A stretch of 64,000 bases of DNA from contig NC_084760.1 of assembly GCF_028858725.1 (NCBI RefSeq), positions 82,466,367 to 82,530,366 on the forward strand. Reading direction: 5' to 3'. This document shows positions 10,501-22,000 of the stretch, piece after piece. Below the pieces are notes generated by a model. That model saw nothing but the letters and a program-made list of their open reading frames with translations, did not search any database and was not told where the DNA came from. The DNA comes from Colius striatus. Its lineage: Eukaryota; Chordata; Aves; Coliiformes; Coliidae. Numbering within the stretch: position 1 is the stretch's first letter; each line of letters starts with the position of its first letter. Position numbers and translations under genes: made by a program.

Positions 10501-12337
10501 TTTTGTAGGCACATCCTTGACAATAGTGAGACCCTGGCTGATGGACAGAACTCTTACAAATCCGACATATTGCAAATTTGTTCTTTCCATAAGGATCAAA
10601 CCTGGGAAAAACAAAAACTGTTTTATTTATACATCACGAAACAATGTATTTCCTCTGCCTAACTCTAAAAAGTATAAGCCAGAGAACACAGATGGAAACT
10701 CTGATAGAACATGTAATTTAGAAAAAGGACATACCAGGATTATTTCTAAAAGGCTGCATAAAGTCTGCAGAAAAGCTCCCACTTTCCCATAGAGATTTAT
10801 TGCATTACTGACAAAAACTTGACAAAAGCAGAACTAAAATGTGTCTTTTTATTAAGATACTAGACTACATTGAACTTTCCAGCAGCACTCTCCTAGGCTG
10901 TATAAGAGAACATCCTCCAGACATTAAGGAAACGCTCAAGAGATTGTACTGGCAATCTTAGCACAGAAAATAAACCTTCTCAGTTCCTCTCCTGACAAAA
11001 GCATCAGACTCTAGCATTTTCAATAAGAACTGAAGTAGAAGAGCTGCCCACACTTCATGAGTCATTAGAAAGCACCCATGAAATATGCATGAACATATGT
11101 TTACCAAGTAATCAAATGTCATAAAGGCCATAATTTCTTTTTAAGTGGTTTTTTTGGACAGGTTTCGTGCAGTTGCCGAGATATTAAAAAATCAAGCCTC
11201 AGCTAAAACAAGCCAATTTTTTTAGCCAAAATCAATGTTAAATACTAACCTTGCCTTCTTTGAGGTCAATGCCTTGTTTTCATTTAACTTGCGGCCACCA
11301 CTTTCTACAAAGACAATAAAACAATAAACCAGTAAATTTCCCTGTTCCAAGCATACTTAAAAAATACAACTTAACTTATAGCTTTTACACAAGGGCAAAT
11401 AAAGCCACTAATATAGATAAAATGTATAGCACATAATTAAAGCACAGGACAGTGCTCTGTTTGCATATTGTCGTTTCATATAACGAGAAAAATAAATAGA
11501 GAAGCTCAATACTGAGGAGCTCAGGGTAAATGAATTCCTAATGCTTTAAATTAACATGGGAGTGAAACTACAGGAGTTAATATTTAACTTGATTAACTAT
11601 TTCGTATTTTAACCTTAAGGTTATAAGACATCTCAGGTGCCTAATTAGCTTTAATATAATCGAATCATAGAATGGTAGGTGTTGGAAAGGGCCTCTAGAG
11701 ATCATCTAGTCCAACCTCCCTGCTAAAGACGGGTCCATCTCAATCAAGTCACACAGGAATGTGTCTAGCTGGGTTTTGAAAACCTCCAGAGAAGGAGATT
11801 CCACATCCTCCTTAGGCAGCCTGTGCCAGGGCTCCCTCATCCTCATTGGAAATAAGTTTTTTTCCTTGTGTTTAAGTGGAGCTTTTTGTGTCCAAGCTTT
11901 TGTTCATTACCCCCAGTCCTGTCGCTAGACACTGAAATACAAGTGTCCCCAATTAAAGGTCCCCAACGTTACCTGTAGTGTTTCTTGCGCCATCTTTCCA
12001 CGTATCAGGAGTGATTACAGTACCGAGCTTCTTCTCACCTACGTAAGTAAACATTACAGAAGACAAAAACTAAAACTATTCTGCCTTAATACTCACACCA
12101 GGCGCTGCCTCCGGGAAAGCTGACAGCTCATACAACAGACATTCCCGGAACCGCCGCCTACAGCCCACCCTATACAGCCCAGGGCCGGCAGCTGCTTCTC
12201 TGCTCTGCTCAGGGAATGCCCGGGACCTCCGAGGGCATGGCAAGGCCCGGCAGGGAGGTAAAGTGAGATGTGGTCAGAGCAGAGCTTCCCCGACCCACCC
12301 CGGCGAACAACCCCAACTCACACTTCTCGCAGACCAT
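7467..12337 (-). CDS. CRIPT: CRIPT, cysteine-rich PDZ-binding protein (5 coding exons, 101 aa)
   Basis: A small zinc-binding protein first known as a ligand of the third PDZ domain of PSD-95 at synapses. It is expressed widely, and human mutations cause a growth and microcephaly disorder. The coding exons are 12337-12322, 12038-11973, 11304-11250, 10601-10498 and 7531-7467 (16+66+55+104+65 = 306 nt). They encode 101 residues plus stop, the usual vertebrate length. Four CXXC pairs are visible (C3/C6, C58/C61, C73/C76, C83/C86), consistent with zinc coordination. The C-terminus is QTSV, a class I PDZ ligand. The start is fixed by MVCEKC and an ideal GCCGCCATGG context. All introns are GT..AG. 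It is head-to-head with PIGF across a CpG promoter. Its introns hold CR1 insertions. From memory of the human protein, FSTC reads FAIC here and one late Ala reads Ser (S84), both outside the cysteines. Confidence 0.97.
9358..9880 (+). mobile_element. CR1 LINE, 3' half with ORF2 C-terminus, in CRIPT intron 4
   Basis: The longest CR1 copy in the window (about 520 bp), antisense to CRIPT. It covers the end of the reverse-transcriptase ORF: an open frame at 9488-9796 reads through residues typical of the CR1 C-terminus, such as [20 protein letters not shown]. The 3' UTR follows and ends in two tandem copies of ATTCTATG(ATT). The upstream part (from 'tgaggcctcatctggag') is frame-shifted relative to this ORF, so the copy is dead. 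It is 5'-truncated. Confidence 0.95.
10071..10455 (-). mobile_element. CR1 LINE fragment in CRIPT intron 4, next to exon 4
   Basis: An old CR1 copy in minus orientation, the same sense as CRIPT. It begins with the degraded 3' end (tcatacaatgacttggg, then ttggaaaggatct). It continues through 'agtctgtgtgcactgtctc', 'cccagaagagtctgacccc' and 'ttctcatcttagccttctct', all characteristic of the CR1 ORF2 end read in reverse. Its upper edge lies about 40 bases from the splice donor of CRIPT exon 4. Divergence and indels show it is old. Confidence 0.88.
10498..10601 (-). CDS. CRIPT: CRIPT coding exon 4
   Basis: This exon encodes residues 46-81 ([19 protein letters not shown] and on to QGCAYKKG). It has two CXXC pairs, C58/C61 and C73/C76. 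The acceptor is CCCAG and the donor GTGAGT on the minus strand. Confidence 0.97.
11250..11304 (-). CDS. CRIPT: CRIPT coding exon 3
   Basis: This exon encodes [18 protein letters not shown] plus the first two bases of the R46 codon. The acceptor is TTTGTAG and the donor GTTAGT. It is 55 nt with split codons at both ends that join in frame. Confidence 0.97.
11662..11955 (-). mobile_element. CR1 LINE fragment in CRIPT intron 2, next to exon 2
   Basis: A CR1 copy of about 290 bp in minus orientation. It starts with the 3' terminus 'aatcatagaatggtaggtg', then 'ccaacctccctgctaaag', 'cctccagagaaggagattcc' and 'agcctgtgccagggctccct'. It ends near 'cccagtcctgtcgctagaca'. It is fairly well preserved. 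Its upper edge is within about 20 bases of the exon 2 splice donor at 11972. Confidence 0.94.
11973..12038 (-). CDS. CRIPT: CRIPT coding exon 2
   Basis: This exon encodes the rest of C6, then [20 protein letters not shown] and T27. The acceptor is TTACGTAG and the donor GTAACG. It is 66 nt, phase 1 to phase 1. Confidence 0.97.
12322..12337 (-). CDS. CRIPT: CRIPT coding exon 1 (start)
   Basis: Only 16 coding bases, ATGGTCTGCGAGAAGT, followed by the strong donor GTGAGT. The start sits in GCCGCCATGG. The codon for C6 is split across intron 1. The ATG overlaps a YY1-like core (ATGGCGGC on the plus strand). Confidence 0.96.
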
Positions 12338-12455
12338 GGCGGCTCCGACCACAACAAACGTCCTTTTCCGGCACCGCCCCGGAGCTGACGTGCGGCTGAT
12401 TGCGGTTTCCGTTGCCGGGCGGCCCCGCGCGCACCGCGGCGGCGGGAGCTCCGCG
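12338..12455. promoter_or_regulatory. Bidirectional CpG promoter and 5' UTRs of CRIPT and PIGF
   Basis: Both first exons must start within this 118-bp interval between the CRIPT ATG and the splice donor (GTAAGA at 12456) of the noncoding PIGF exon 1. The DNA is very CpG-rich and has no TATA box. It carries housekeeping-type motifs: an ETS-like tttccgg near 12367, a CRE/E-box-like TGACGTG near 12387, and the YY1-like core over the CRIPT ATG. Neither strand has an ATG upstream of the main starts here. The CpG island extends from about 12100 to 12640. Confidence 0.85.
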
Positions 12456-12806
12456 GTAAGAACCGGGCGGGCGCCTCATCGCCCATTCCCCCCCCCGCTT
12501 CTCACGGCCCGGCCTTGTCTGGAGGCTGCCCCGCCGCTGCCTCCCGGCCGAGGCGGGAGCGGCGAGGAGCAGCGCGGCCCGGACGCCGAAGGGCCCGCGG
12601 CGGTTCCTCGGAGGCGTGAGCGTACTGCTGCTGCTCAGCCCCCGTGCCTCTCCCCTTCATTTTTAAGCTAATGCCCTTCTTCGGCCCCAGGATAATCACT
12701 TTCCCCCCAAACTGAGCTCAGACATCTCTACCTTGCGTATCGCGACTAGAAAAACCTGGCGAGGCCTGCTGTGTTCATTGACGGGTTGCGACTTGCTGTC
12801 CTGCAG
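12456..12806 (+). other. PIGF intron 1 (5' UTR intron)
   Basis: A 351-bp intron with donor CCGCG/GTAAGA and acceptor TCCTGCAG/GTGG. Its first half is still CpG island. The exact start of the preceding noncoding exon cannot be read from sequence alone. The long open frame crossing this island is GC-driven and not coding. Confidence 0.75.
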
Positions 12807-12829
12807 GTGGCCGGTTAACAGGGAACACA

Positions 12830-13057
12830 ATGAAAGGAGCAGAAGTCGGGAGGCTCTTGACTGCCAACCTCCTCTGTGTTTTTGCCATTACTCTGACAAC
12901 GTTCGTTCCGGCTTTCTTCTGGGACGGATTCACGGTTTTGGGAACACACCTCACGTGGTTGTGTATTTGCTCTGTCTGTGTTAGTACCTTTAATATAATC
13001 TTGCACTTTGTCCTTAAACCAAATCTGACTCCTAAGAGAAGTTCGTTTGCTCACAAG
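12830..13057 (+). CDS. PIGF: PIGF coding exon 1 (exon 2 of the transcript)
   Basis: This exon encodes residues 1-76, MKGAEVGRLL to KRSSFAHK, including the first two membrane segments. The exon itself begins at 12807 after CTGCAG, so 23 bases of 5' UTR precede the ATG. The donor is AAG/GTAAGA, phase 0. Confidence 0.97.
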
Positions 13058-16000
13058 GTAAGAGTTTTATTCTTAAATTGCTACCAGACTATACGGAGGG
13101 GAACCAAATTCTTTCACTGAAATAATCAGACGACGATTTAGTGGTGAATTAGTTTCTCTCCGAATAATCTCAGTGTAGCACCTTTTGAAATAAGTTTTCA
13201 TGATGTTTAACTTTCTCTGTAAATAACCTGTTCAGGTGAGCCATTCCGTGTCTTTGCTTTTTCACGTCAATACATTGTTGCCTGTAGTCGCAGCTGTTGA
13301 TGTTCCAACAATTTGCGTGGTGTCAAAAAGTCGGCAACAATGAATGGGCACGGAACTCGTTTCATAATCCAGGCCTGACCTTTGGTGTTATGAACAAAGA
13401 TTTTTCTCGTGTGTCGTTACAATAACTTTAAAGGAAGAGAAATGGCTTTTAGAATTTGAGACATAAGAGAGACGTAGGTCATTGCAATCTAAACAAAGTT
13501 GGTACATTTTTTAAAGTGGCGTGGAAAAGTATTGAAATGGCTACACTTCCTTGAATGATGGAATTTTCATGTTGTTAAGCAAGCATCCCTGAAAGCACTG
13601 ACTGTGTATGCAAAGTTTCTGTCTAATTTTGCTGGCTGAAGGGGATGTGAAATACGCAAAATCATTATGGAAGACAAGTGTTTTAACCATTAGTGATTTA
13701 GAAATGAAGCAGGCTTCGTGTTCCAGGTGAGATTTGATCCCAGCCTAACGTATGGAGTAAGTTTTTTAACAGTGTAGAAGTGAAATTACGTATTTCCATT
13801 GACGGCCTGATTAGAACCGTTTATCAAGTAGCTATCTTCTATATGGTATAGTGGGTACCCAGAGACTGCTGTTGAAATCCATAGAAAGTTACATGTGTTT
13901 TGCAGACTTAGGGAAAATCATGGATGTTTCTCAAATGGATTTAGAATTTATAATGCCAACTTCAAAATGTAGTGGCTTTAATTTCATGTCATTTTAGGCG
14001 TTATACTTACATCAGAATGTGGTTTGGGTTTGTTTTTTTTTTCATATTACGTATTTTCTTGCTTTTAAATACTTGTTTCAGTTTCTGTGAGAGATGCCTG
14101 TTAATGAATGCACATGACAGATGTAAAACAGAAATGTAAAAATACCCAATAAAATGAACTCTGTTTATCTTGCCATTTCAGTTATATTTTTTGTATGTTT
14201 GCTTTATTATAATAGGGTGCACAAAAAAACTTTAGATGGAGTGTGATCATTTTCAATTAATTATTTCAAGAATTAAGCATAGGGGAAAACCGATTTTTAA
14301 ATATGCCGTGCTGTTATCATTCTGTGCCATAGCTGAAATTAAATAGGTACAGTGCTATAGATTCTGTATGTTACTTACATTCTCTTCCCTTTTGAAAGAT
14401 TTTTTTTCCTGACATTTTATTGCTCTTTTTTAGATATCCAGATTTCTAAAATCCTGTATATCCTTTTTCATGTCTTGCGTACTATTTCATGCGATTATTG
14501 TTCTTTATGGAGCACCTCTCATAGAGTAAGTCAGAACACCCTATCTTTCTCTAAACATTTTAAGGGGCAGTTCTCCTTGCAGATAGTGGTATAAGTACTT
14601 GTATATTTCCTGGTGTATTGAAAGTTAAAGGATGAGCTCCCAGCTGGGGGAAGAAGGGTGGTGGTTTTAGGGGCAAGGGGTTGTTTGGGTTTTAATTTGG
14701 TGTTTTGGGGTTTTGTGGTTTTGGTTTTTTTAGAAGCCAGTCCTTACAATTTCCATATATTTGGAGATGTGTTGTTCAACACAGTTGCAAACAGTATTTT
14801 TAACATTTATATCCAACACACGAGTACAAACTCTTTTCAAAGTTTCATTGAGTCATTTTCCCCATAAGATTCTAAAACATGCATCTTGCATTTTTCATCC
14901 CTTTGATGTTAGTGTTTTCATTTTTAGGAACGATTAAAAAGGGAATGATTAAAAAAGCCCAACAAAAGAGAAACATGAAGCAGCCTGATTTCTGAGAGAT
15001 GCTAATGATGTCATCATAGTTTGTTTTCATGGTTGCTTCTACAACATCAAACTAGAAAAATAAATGGAATAATGAAGTAAATATCCAAATGTACTTCAAT
15101 TCAGAACTATATGAGGTACACCTGTGTTTTTAAAAATGTTACAGATATCAGGCAATTAAAATTATTACTGTATTTCAGTCCTTGTTGAGATAACAAACAG
15201 ACACAAGAATTCTTTCCATCTTTTTTTACTGTTCTGCAGAGGAAGAAGAAAATACTTTGTTGTTCTCCATGAGGTTTAAGAAAGCATATATGCTTTCACG
15301 AGTTGACTTAAAGAGGTTTCTTTGTTCTAAACCTTGGAACTCCTGCAAAATTAGTAACTACCTTGCTTAATATTGTAATATTCCTTCTTTGTAGGTCAGT
15401 AGCTGAGACGTTTTTGTTAGCAGTTCTTCTGTCTACCTTTACTACTTTACAGTGCTTGTGTTTGCTGGGACCAAACATACAAGCATGGATACGGGTGTTT
15501 ACTAAAAATGGGTAAGTTCTATTCTAAAGTTTCTGATTTTACCGGGAATAGAAATGGACGGAATTGATGTGAACAATATATCATGGAGTTTTTTTTGGAG
15601 TTTTTTCTGACAAAACTAATATTTTTTTTTTAAGACATTGATTCAGAAAACTGGCTTTTTATTTTTGGTGTCCAGATGATAAATCTTACTTCCTGTGTGC
15701 TTGAAGGAGTTAAAGTTTCAAACACACGTTTATACTTGTGTAAAATCATTGCGCAGTCCAGTATGATGGCTGTCAAAGAGAGGGAGAATCTTGCACATGA
15801 TCCAATTGTACCTTCATAAATACAACTTTTAAAGGAGGAATAACAAGCCAAAACAAACACTGTTTTAACAGTATTTGTAACTTGAATGTAATGATGACTA
15901 TGATATATAACTTACTGTGGTCTTCATTCCCTTTTAATAGTTCATAAGAGTGAAGTCTCAAAGAGAATGGAACGTTGTATAATGCTGCTGACCTATGGAG

Positions 16001-19000
16001 TTACTTTTGGTTTAAACATCTGTAGAGGACAAAAGTAGATTTTAATGGGTTTTTTTATATAGTAGTTTCAGGTATTGAATTTTGGTTTATCTTGTTTCTC
16101 AGCTTACTGAAAAGCATCTTGAATCCTTATTTAAATCATTTATGCTTAGGTTTTTTTCTTTTCAGTGGAAGGGTTGAATAGACTTCAGTAAATGCATGGA
16201 GTTGTTTAGCCAAAACAAATCATTGCTGATTCACTTAGTCATCTTTGGAGGTTTTGCAAATGGAAATAATAGTCGAATTGAAGTAACAGATGTTTGACAA
16301 CAGTCTGTCTTTGTGCCAGATTTGATTTTGAATGCCTGTCAATTTCTTTCTTTCCTAGTCTAGATCTTCATGTTATTTCAGCATAATCATTGGATAAGAA
16401 ACAGTTGTCTTGTTTTGACATTTTTGTGTGACAACTTGCACATACTTCTTACCAGTGAGCCATGTGAGATTATCTGAATAAAATGTCTATTTAGTAATGA
16501 TGTTTATTTAGACTAACTTTTGCATGAAACTAGACTACACGGAAACATTGTAGCAGTTTCTTTAATGGTTTGTAGCAAGCTGCTTTTAAAAAAAATCCCG
16601 TGTTTTATAATTTTACCTCTTGAATGAGTTAGAATGTTGTGCTTTAGGTGTGAGCTGAGTGTAGACATGATGTATTAAAAGGCTGTTTCTAACTTAACCA
16701 TGGGAAATGAAGTGGGACTGGTTGAATGAAGGAAAAGGATAGTTAGGTAAGATCAACACAGCTGTTGGCTTTGAAAGAAGAGTTTAGTGAATTGAATTGA
16801 ATTGCAGTGGAACAGTGCAAAAATCCTAATAGGTGACATTTCACCAAGAAAAAAGAATAATCAAAGCATTGCTTCTTCAGGATAATGTTGGAGGTCAAGT
16901 CTGGTTGCATTTGAATAGCCAGTGCTGGTGCTGAATGAGCAGATTAAATGGTTGCCAAACTACGAATAGCTGTTCTTCACTTGGGCACTGTGCCTTGCTA
17001 ATTGTGTTGTTTTGCTTTTGGACTTGGTCTGATATCTCCATATGGTGAAGCAGTATGTGGTAGATTTACCAGATAAGATGTCTCGTGGAATATAAATGTA
17101 CCTCAGTCAGTCCTTGGTGTATTCGGTTGGCCCTTTCACTGCTTTAAGGCTGCAGTGAATATCCTCTTCCCCATGCTTCCTAACAGCTCTCTGCTCAGTT
17201 ATTCAGCTTGTGTAAATAATTCACAAGAATATTCTATGTGCAGACTCCTGAACAGCTTTGTACCTTTCTCTTTAAAAAACAAGCTGGTAAGATTGTTAAT
17301 TGAAATTGTGTGCTTTAATTTAAAGGGATGAGGTTCTTGTAGAAGAACCAGTTCTGTTTAATATATCAACATTGAACTGCAAATATTGTATTACTTTTAT
17401 TTTGCAAACAATGAAAAATGCTTGCCTTAGGCTTGTGAGCCCTTTGGTCAACAGCAAATGCAACAGTAAGTTAGGTATGCTCAGAAGTAAAGTCTGAAAT
17501 TGTAGACTCTTCAAGACAAAGGGTAGGGTTAAAGTGTAGGTTTCATGTCATGCAGCCTAAACAGCACATGTGAAGTTCAGAGTTTACTATCTATTTAGCT
17601 TTCTAGTCATATAAAATGTGTTTCTTTTTTCTTCTGTTAGCTAAAGCTAGGTTTGTGTTTATAATCTGAGATGCAGCAAACTTAAGATTCAGATCCCTTA
17701 CTTTACTGATCTGGAGCGGAGATTTCAGCCTGCATCTCTTGTCTCAGAACTGTGCCCTACAGTGTTCTGAAATGTTGCTGTTCTTGTTTTTCAATCAAGT
17801 ACTCAAATGTTCATGGGTTGAGGAAAGGCAAAGCAATCACTTGGTAGACTGATGACAAACAATTAAGTGCTTATCTTTTAAACAGAAACACAGCTTCTCC
17901 AAAACTTTTGAAGTCATTAGCAGTAGGCGGCTATAAACTGAGACCTGAAGTAATTAACATCTTTTATGTTATATGTGCTGAGATTGGCAACACAATCTTG
18001 AGTGTGCAAGAAATTTATCCTGCAGCCAGAGTACTTGAACTTGGATGTAGTGTTGCTGAAAGGCTGCAACGTGCAAGCTACTTTAAAAAAAATCTCCCCA
18101 ATGTGTGGTATAGAAAGATTGTGATTATACCTAAAATATAGTTTGTATCTTTAAGGAGAGACTTGCATGCTGTTTATCAAGTATATGGATTTTTATCTCT
18201 TACCTGTTTGTAGACTCAAAAATCTGGAGAGATATCAGATCTAACATTCAGACATGGTAACTTCTGCTGCTGTTGAAATCTTGTAACATGCTGTTTTTAC
18301 AGAGCTACGTCCATCTGGGAAAGCAGTCTACAGATTACTACCATATGCAGTATACTTGGAACCTGGTTTGGAGCATTTCCTATCCCTCTAGATTGGGATC
18401 GTCCTTGGCAGGTTAGTGTGTACACCTTTATCATAAATATAAAGCCATTAATTTTCTGGATGTTCGTGTTACACAAAATCACTTAGAAACTGTTCAAGTA
18501 TATTGGACTTAACTCATAAGCTATTACGAACAGGGTTATGTCAGACATTTCAAAAGTCATTGCAAGCATCTGTACTTACAGTGTAAAGATGTAAACTGAA
18601 AATTTTTTACTTTAATTTTCAGTAGGTTCTTGTTACAGGTTTCTGAGTTTCTGTTGCATGCTAATTTTATCGTGAAATAGGGCTGTAAGTATTTTGATGA
18701 TAAGAAGCTAGGCAAGCAGCAAAAGAAATGTAAAATGATGAAGATGGCTCCAAGTTTGTCTGCCTTCAGTCTGGTAGCCTTTATTGTTTACGGGTAGAAA
18801 AGTAAAGATGCTTTCCTAGTGTTATAGTTCTCTGTCTTCCAGAAAAGCACTTAACAGAATGCATTTTAAATGGATTTGGATTGATTTGTAGAAATGATAT
18901 GGCCAGAGCACTGTACTAGAAACTTACCTTCTGATTTCAAAGGCAGGCAAGCATTAGCTTTGCTTTTTTTTTTTTTTTTTTTTTTTTGCAAATAAAAAAT

Positions 19001-22000
19001 GTGAAACTGCCTGTGCAGATTCTGTATGAATAACTTCAAATATCTGTGCTCTTTACTTAATATCTTTGTTGGCCTTGGGAAATGCTTCCATTAAACATAA
19101 CTGAAGGCTGCAATTGCCATAAAACAATGACACCAAGTAACAACCTTTCCTAAGTGTCCTCAGTGGGTATTTTCTTTCCTTAGGTTACCACTCTCCTGTT
19201 CTCAGTTGAGTAGTGTCTACCAGGATTGTTCTTAAGCAGATAGTTTCAAAGGTTTCCTTCAGAAACCAGCATAACAGGCAACACTCTTCTCTCTGATATT
19301 ATAAAGACACTGTGGCTTACAGCTCCATAAGTAGCTAACAGCCTGCTTTTATGCCACCAGCCTTTCTTTGCAACACTGTAATGAGATATTAAAATTTCCA
19401 TTTTAAAAATAATAGAGTAGGTTAATACTTCACTTAAAAAGCAGGGTTTCTTCCCCAAGATATTTCAACACCAGTCTGACGTAGGTATGTGTTGGACACT
19501 AGTTAACATGAATGTAACCCAAAAATCAAGGAATTCACTGAAATGCAGCCTCTTCTTGTAAAGTCTTACTCGCTTTCCTGTTCCAATGAGAAGCAAACAC
19601 TTTCTTGTTCAAGAAGGATTTTAAAATGGCATGTCACGTCTGACAGATTCTATTGCCAGTTTCCGACTAATATGCTGTGTATAAAAATTAAACTTTTTAA
19701 GCACCAATAATATAATATAATATAATTAATTATAATATAATATAATTCGCGTTCCATTTTGGGCCTGAACTGCTTGATCATTACTTTAATCATTATGTGA
19801 GCAATTCAAGAGCAGCCGAAGAGATGTTTGCTTATCAGTCCTGCAGGCTGCCACTTCAACTGCCTTTGAGAACTGCAGTTTTAATTGCCTTTTTTTTTTA
19901 AGATCTACTGTTTCCCTTTAAACATCAGAAGATCTTGTTAACAATGTAATGTAGTTTTTGAAGTCAGATTATCTCAGCAAAGCAACAGTGAAGCACCTAA
20001 ACCGTAAGAAATCTTAAAGGCAGAAATGAACCTCTTTAAAGTAGCTTGTTAGAAATCATGTTTGCATCTCTTTAGAAGTTTTCAATCACCTATTGATAGT
20101 ATTTTTGTGAAAGTGATATCTTTAAACATTGGTCACCAAGACACAGAAGAAGGGGGAAAAAAACCTACCTAGAAATGGCCTGGCCAAACATTTTCAATAG
20201 TTCCCCAGGAAACATTGCTTCCCATCTCATTCAAGCTGAGATATACATGAATCAGGGTCTTTGGAAATGGTCAACCTCCTGCAACGGTTGACATGAGTCT
20301 CCTGTCTTTCTGTCCCCACTGAGTAGTATGGCTCCAACAAAACAGGTATCAAGTTGCACATAGTAGCTCTGCATTGGTGCCTCAGAAATCTCTGGAGGTA
20401 TTTGGAGGCCAAGAAGTATTTCTGTTGCTTTTCAGAAGTTCACTGGGCACTAGCATTGAAACCTCTTTTCACAAGAGTATACCTTTTGGTACCTGGTATC
20501 AGGTGATTACAGAAACACAGAGCAGATTCTTTCACTGTAGTAATGAAAGAGGAGGGGTGCTTCCTGTGTTGTTTTTTGCCTAAGGCAGGGGAAAGAAGAA
20601 TAGCCGTCATGAAGGGTACTGCTGTTGTTGCAGATCTGCTTAGTTTGGGATGAAAGTCTTTAGTGCAGATTGCCTATCTTCTGAGTGACTGATCTAACCA
20701 CTGAGTCATTGAATATAAAACTACATGTACATAATGCAGTTGCAGGAAGAGGTTCTTTATTTGAAAATAATTTTTTTAACACCCCCCCTTCCCCAAAGAC
20801 ACAGACTGTCACTGTTTTGTATAGAACCTAAGCTGGTATGCTTAGAGGAACACCTACAGATTAAGTCCCAGGCAAGATGCAAAAAAAATCATGTGGATCT
20901 TAATGTATGCTTAAAGGTAATTAGAGCCTGGTCAAAACTGAATTGCTTCTAAGCATCTGCATTAATTAAGTAGTAGGCTGTCATGCTTTTGACATCATCT
21001 CTTTCTCGTATTACCTTAAAAGCAGAGAGCCTGAGGATTACAATTTTGGATTTACCCTTCCCAGATCCAAAAAGAGACTCAAATGGAATAGCTTAGTCTT
21101 TGCACTCAAGGCCAGCTTTTGAGATAAGAACAGGTTTCATTAGTGATTGTTTTTGTGCATTTTAGACTTTTGTAACAATTTATTTTTTTAAAATCTGTAG
21201 TGAAAATAGTTCCACTGTAGAACAGAAAATGTTTCTTACATCTCACTATATTGGCAAGACTAAAGCGATACTATCATTTCAGTGTGCCTTTAAGCCTGCT
21301 TGTTTCAAAATCTGGTTCTGATGTTTCTCTGAGTTATGGTTTGTGTTTATGGTGTAACAATGTGTTATGGAAACACAGCTGCATTTGTACCTTCAACTTC
21401 AGAGAATTAATTACTTAAGGAGTGTTGCAGACAAGGTGAAACTGGTACTACAAGAGTCAGATGGATCAAAAATAGTTGAGAAATATGTGATAAAGCAAAA
21501 CAAAGCGTTGGTGCTGCTGCCCTTGGGCTCTATTTGTAGCCCTGAAATGTCAAAAGTTGGCAAAAACATCTTAACATCTGGCAGGTGCAGAAATGTGCTA
21601 TGAGTCTGGAATGAAAAATCCTATTGCTATTGATTTAGAACAATCTAATATAACCTGAGGTTCACACAAAAAGTTAAGCAGTGTCTTGAACTGGTACACT
21701 TTTTTTCCACTTAATCAGGATTTAGCACTTTATCAAATCTAGTGCCTGCACTTTAAACTGCAGGTAATTTCAGAGCATCTACAGTCTGCTTTTTAGTTCA
21801 GAGTGGAATATGTAGAGCCACTTCTGTGAAGCCAATATTGTTCCCAGAAATGGCTTCAAATGAAAATGGCCTGTAATCACTCACCTGAAGCAAATGACAA
21901 GTTGAAGAGAGTACTGAGGATGCTGGATAGAGTACTGAGTGCCTGCATTTTTCTGTAAGGCATCTGTTATCTGACTTGCCACACTGATACATACTGCTTA

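Noticed and set aside
10232-10792. 186-codon plus-strand open frame
   Set aside because: It runs through reverse-oriented CR1 and then antisense through CRIPT exon 4, so it is a chance reading frame.
12270-12671. 133-codon plus-strand frame over the CRIPT/PIGF promoter
   Set aside because: It crosses the CRIPT first exon antisense and PIGF intron 1. The open frame is due to CpG-island composition.
17908-18141. 77-codon frame just upstream of PIGF exon 5 of the transcript
   Set aside because: It lies entirely in an intron, has no splice link to PIGF and no known homologue.
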